Shown here: piece by piece, positions 25,154 through 26,318 of the stretch
Layout of the letters: the number at the start of each line of letters is the position of its first letter
How positions within the stretch are numbered: the stretch's first letter is position 1
Source of the DNA: Helicobacteraceae bacterium UBA6016
GTDB lineage: Bacteria; Campylobacterota; Campylobacteria; Campylobacterales; UBA6016
Assembly: GCA_002428055.1 (NCBI GenBank)
Contig: DIZY01000126.1
Span: forward strand, 24,336-50,653
DNA: 26,318 nt
Direction of reading: 5' to 3'
The notes under the pieces: generated by a model
Seen by the model: only the letters and a program-made list of their open reading frames with translations
The model's database searches: none
Told to the model about the DNA's origin: nothing
Position numbers and translations under genes: made by a program

Positions 25154-26050
25154 TTAAAACAAGCCTTTAAGAAAACTCCATGTTCTCTTAACAACATCTG
25201 CAAATAGCGAAACAGTAGCTGTTGCAAGTTTTCCTACCGTTTTTAGGTTTTCAGGAATAGGTAATGAATCTATCACTTCATTGACGGTTTCCATAAAAGA
25301 TTTAGCTTTTTCTCTTTTTATTTCTTCTCGTTTTTGAAGCCCCTCGTCCATATTGTTAATGGTTATAAATTTTTTATCTGCAGGAAGTTGATTTACAAGC
25401 GCCAATACAAGTTTATCTAGGTTATATCTTTCATTTGCAGAAACAGGTATGATTTTAGATGGAGGTAAATCACCAAACTGATTGCTTACATAAATTATCT
25501 TATTAGCAATATTGGCTTCTTGGGCAGGGCTCGGTTTATGCTTTGCAACATCCCACTCTCTGTAGGGCTCAATTTTATCAACTTGATTGATAGCCACGAC
25601 AAATGGTTTGCCTTTGTCTATGTATGTCTTCATGCAGGTTTTGTAAAAATCTTCATCGGAGGTAAAGGTTCTGTCATCTCCTTTGAGTACCCATAGCGCC
25701 ATGTCGGCTTCTTCTAATATTTTGGCATATAGACTGAAATACTCCTTATCTTTTTCGGCATTTTCGCCAATTCCGGGCACATCCAACAGTTTTATACCCT
25801 TTGAATCTCCTTCAAGCTGCATAAAAACTTCTTTTGGCTCTCTTGTGCAAGCTTCTACATTACTAATAGGGCAAACATCTTTACCAAACAGGGCATTCGT
25901 AAGCGATGATTTGCCGACGCCTGTTTTTCCAAAAATAGCCACTTTCGGCTCGTAGGAAAACGCCTTGTTTAGGCTACTTTTGAATTTTTGCTTTGCTTCA
26001 GGGGGAAGTGTTTCAATCCATCTATTAAACTCTGTTTCTTGATTACTCAC
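25154..26050 (-). CDS. YfjP-like GTPase (Era/MnmE superfamily)
   Basis: A 298-residue G protein. Motifs are complete: G1 GKTGVGKS (41-48), G2 T69 in EACTR, G3 DVPG (90-93), G4 NQVD (155-158), G5-like PVSA (202-205). Before G1 there is a 38-residue helical segment; after the G domain come a charged coiled coil (about 235-260) and a 25-residue amphipathic or hydrophobic end (about 274-298) that may touch membrane. This resembles the E. coli YfjP/YeeP accessory-genome GTPases, whose job is unknown. Start is GTG at 26050 with AAGGAG 8 nt upstream. It follows a small secreted-peptide gene after 38 nt and precedes the broken paralogue by 2 nt. Confidence 0.85.
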   Translation of the reverse strand: MSNQETEFNRWIETLPPEAKQKFKSSLNKAFSYEPKVAIFGKTGVGKSSLTNALFGKDVCPISNVEACTREPKEVFMQLEGDSKGIKLLDVPGIGENAEKDKEYFSLYAKILEEADMALWVLKGDDRTFTSDEDFYKTCMKTYIDKGKPFVVAINQVDKIEPYREWDVAKHKPSPAQEANIANKIIYVSNQFGDLPPSKIIPVSANERYNLDKLVLALVNQLPADKKFITINNMDEGLQKREEIKREKAKSFMETVNEVIDSLPIPENLKTVGKLATATVSLFADVVKRTWSFLKGLF

Positions 26051-26088
26051 AACTATCTCTCCTTGTTTTGTCGTATTTGGTTATTGAT

Positions 26089-26235
26089 TTATTGGTAACA
26101 ATATGGGCTTGGTGCGTGCTTCAACGCATCATTAGGATTTGGTTTGTTTCGATATTCATACTCCCCATCAATAGATGCAGCAAAAGCAGGCAATGTGACG
26201 ATAGAGACCAAAGCGGCAAACATCATTTTTTTCAT
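26089..26235 (-). CDS. Small predicted secreted peptide
   Basis: A 48-residue open frame. Residues 1-19 form a clear signal peptide: a Lys-Lys start, a hydrophobic core, and an AFA-A cleavage site after residue 19. The mature part would be about 29 residues, polar, rich in Asn, Pro and Tyr, with one cysteine (C46) near the end. The ribosome-binding site AAGGA lies 6 nt ahead of the ATG. No terminator is seen in the 38-nt gap before the GTPase gene, so they probably share a transcript. I do not recognise a family. Confidence 0.7.
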   Translation of the reverse strand: MKKMMFAALVSIVTLPAFAASIDGEYEYRNKPNPNDALKHAPSPYCYQ

Positions 26236-26260
26236 TTTATTTCCTTTTGTGACCAAATTT

Positions 26261-26278
26261 AACAGACCATAGTCTGTT
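26261..26278. promoter_or_regulatory. Palindromic operator-like site upstream of the secreted peptide
   Basis: A perfect 7-bp inverted repeat (AACAGAC-4 nt-GTCTGTT) lies 25 nt upstream of the peptide start, where a leftward promoter would be. The arrangement fits a dimeric repressor site; a transcript hairpin is less likely because the stem is only moderately GC-rich and there is no T run. Confidence 0.5.
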
Positions 26279-26318
26279 GTTAAAAATATTCTAACAAACT
26301 AAACTTAATCCAAAATAA

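Noticed and set aside
26068..26262. A 64-residue + strand frame near the right end
   Set aside because: It overlaps the leftward secreted-peptide gene, which has a signal peptide and ribosome-binding site; this frame has neither.
1..26318. CRISPR arrays, tRNA genes, insertion sequences
   Set aside because: No regularly spaced repeats, cloverleaf sequences or transposase-like frames were seen on either strand.

Overview
The window looks like a chromosomal segment of a Campylobacterota (Epsilonproteobacteria) bacterium, probably a free-living Sulfurimonas/Sulfuricurvum-type relative, though I cannot fix the genus. The reasons are gene content and order. The runs pheA-hisC-fliF-fliG-fliH-dxs, a peroxiredoxin/ferredoxin/ndk/DUF177/rpmF/plsX/fabH group, fabI-tpiA-pgk-nadD-rsfS, and argS-tatA-gmk-(acidic protein)-fliR-(ABC ATPase)-tsf-rpsB are the blocks I recall from Campylobacter jejuni and relatives. 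Genes are tightly packed, with many 1 to 8 nt overlaps and several TTG or GTG starts. I see no tRNA, rRNA, CRISPR array or insertion sequence. No stretch over 300 bases lacks a gene; the longest gap is the rpsB/yefM divergent region (about 260 bases).

Layout. 1-7099 (+): the 3' part of pheA (phenylalanine synthesis), hisC, three flagellar basal-body genes (fliF MS ring, fliG switch, fliH export regulator) and dxs (isoprenoid precursor synthesis), all nearly or actually overlapping, ending at a bidirectional terminator. 7126-7728 (-): a 2-Cys peroxiredoxin. 7855-9896 (+): metK, a 2[4Fe-4S] ferredoxin and ndk, mostly separate units. 9906-12413 (+): DUF177-rpmF-plsX-fabH, linking a ribosomal protein to phospholipid and fatty-acid initiation. 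12438-15186 (-): fabI, tpiA, pgk. 15316-16200 (+): nadD-rsfS. 16207-23402 (-): argS, tatA, gmk, a very acidic protein with a receiver-like N-terminus, fliR, an ABC ATPase, tsf and rpsB; rpsB has a structured leader.

23605-26318 is the accessory part. A YefM-YoeB type toxin-antitoxin pair sits behind a consensus promoter whose spacer and -10 are covered by inverted repeats. It is followed by a short decayed reading frame. On the opposite strand lies a three-gene cassette: a 48-residue predicted secreted peptide downstream of an 18-bp palindrome, an intact YfjP-like GTPase, and a tandem second GTPase broken by two single-base frameshifts, the first in a short homopolymer tract and the second probably so.

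The most interesting items are the peptide/tandem-GTPase cassette with its decaying second GTPase, the toxin-antitoxin operator, the rpsB leader, the acidic receiver-like protein coupled to gmk, the absence of gapA beside pgk, and a Gly-to-Cys change in the NadD nucleotide-binding motif.
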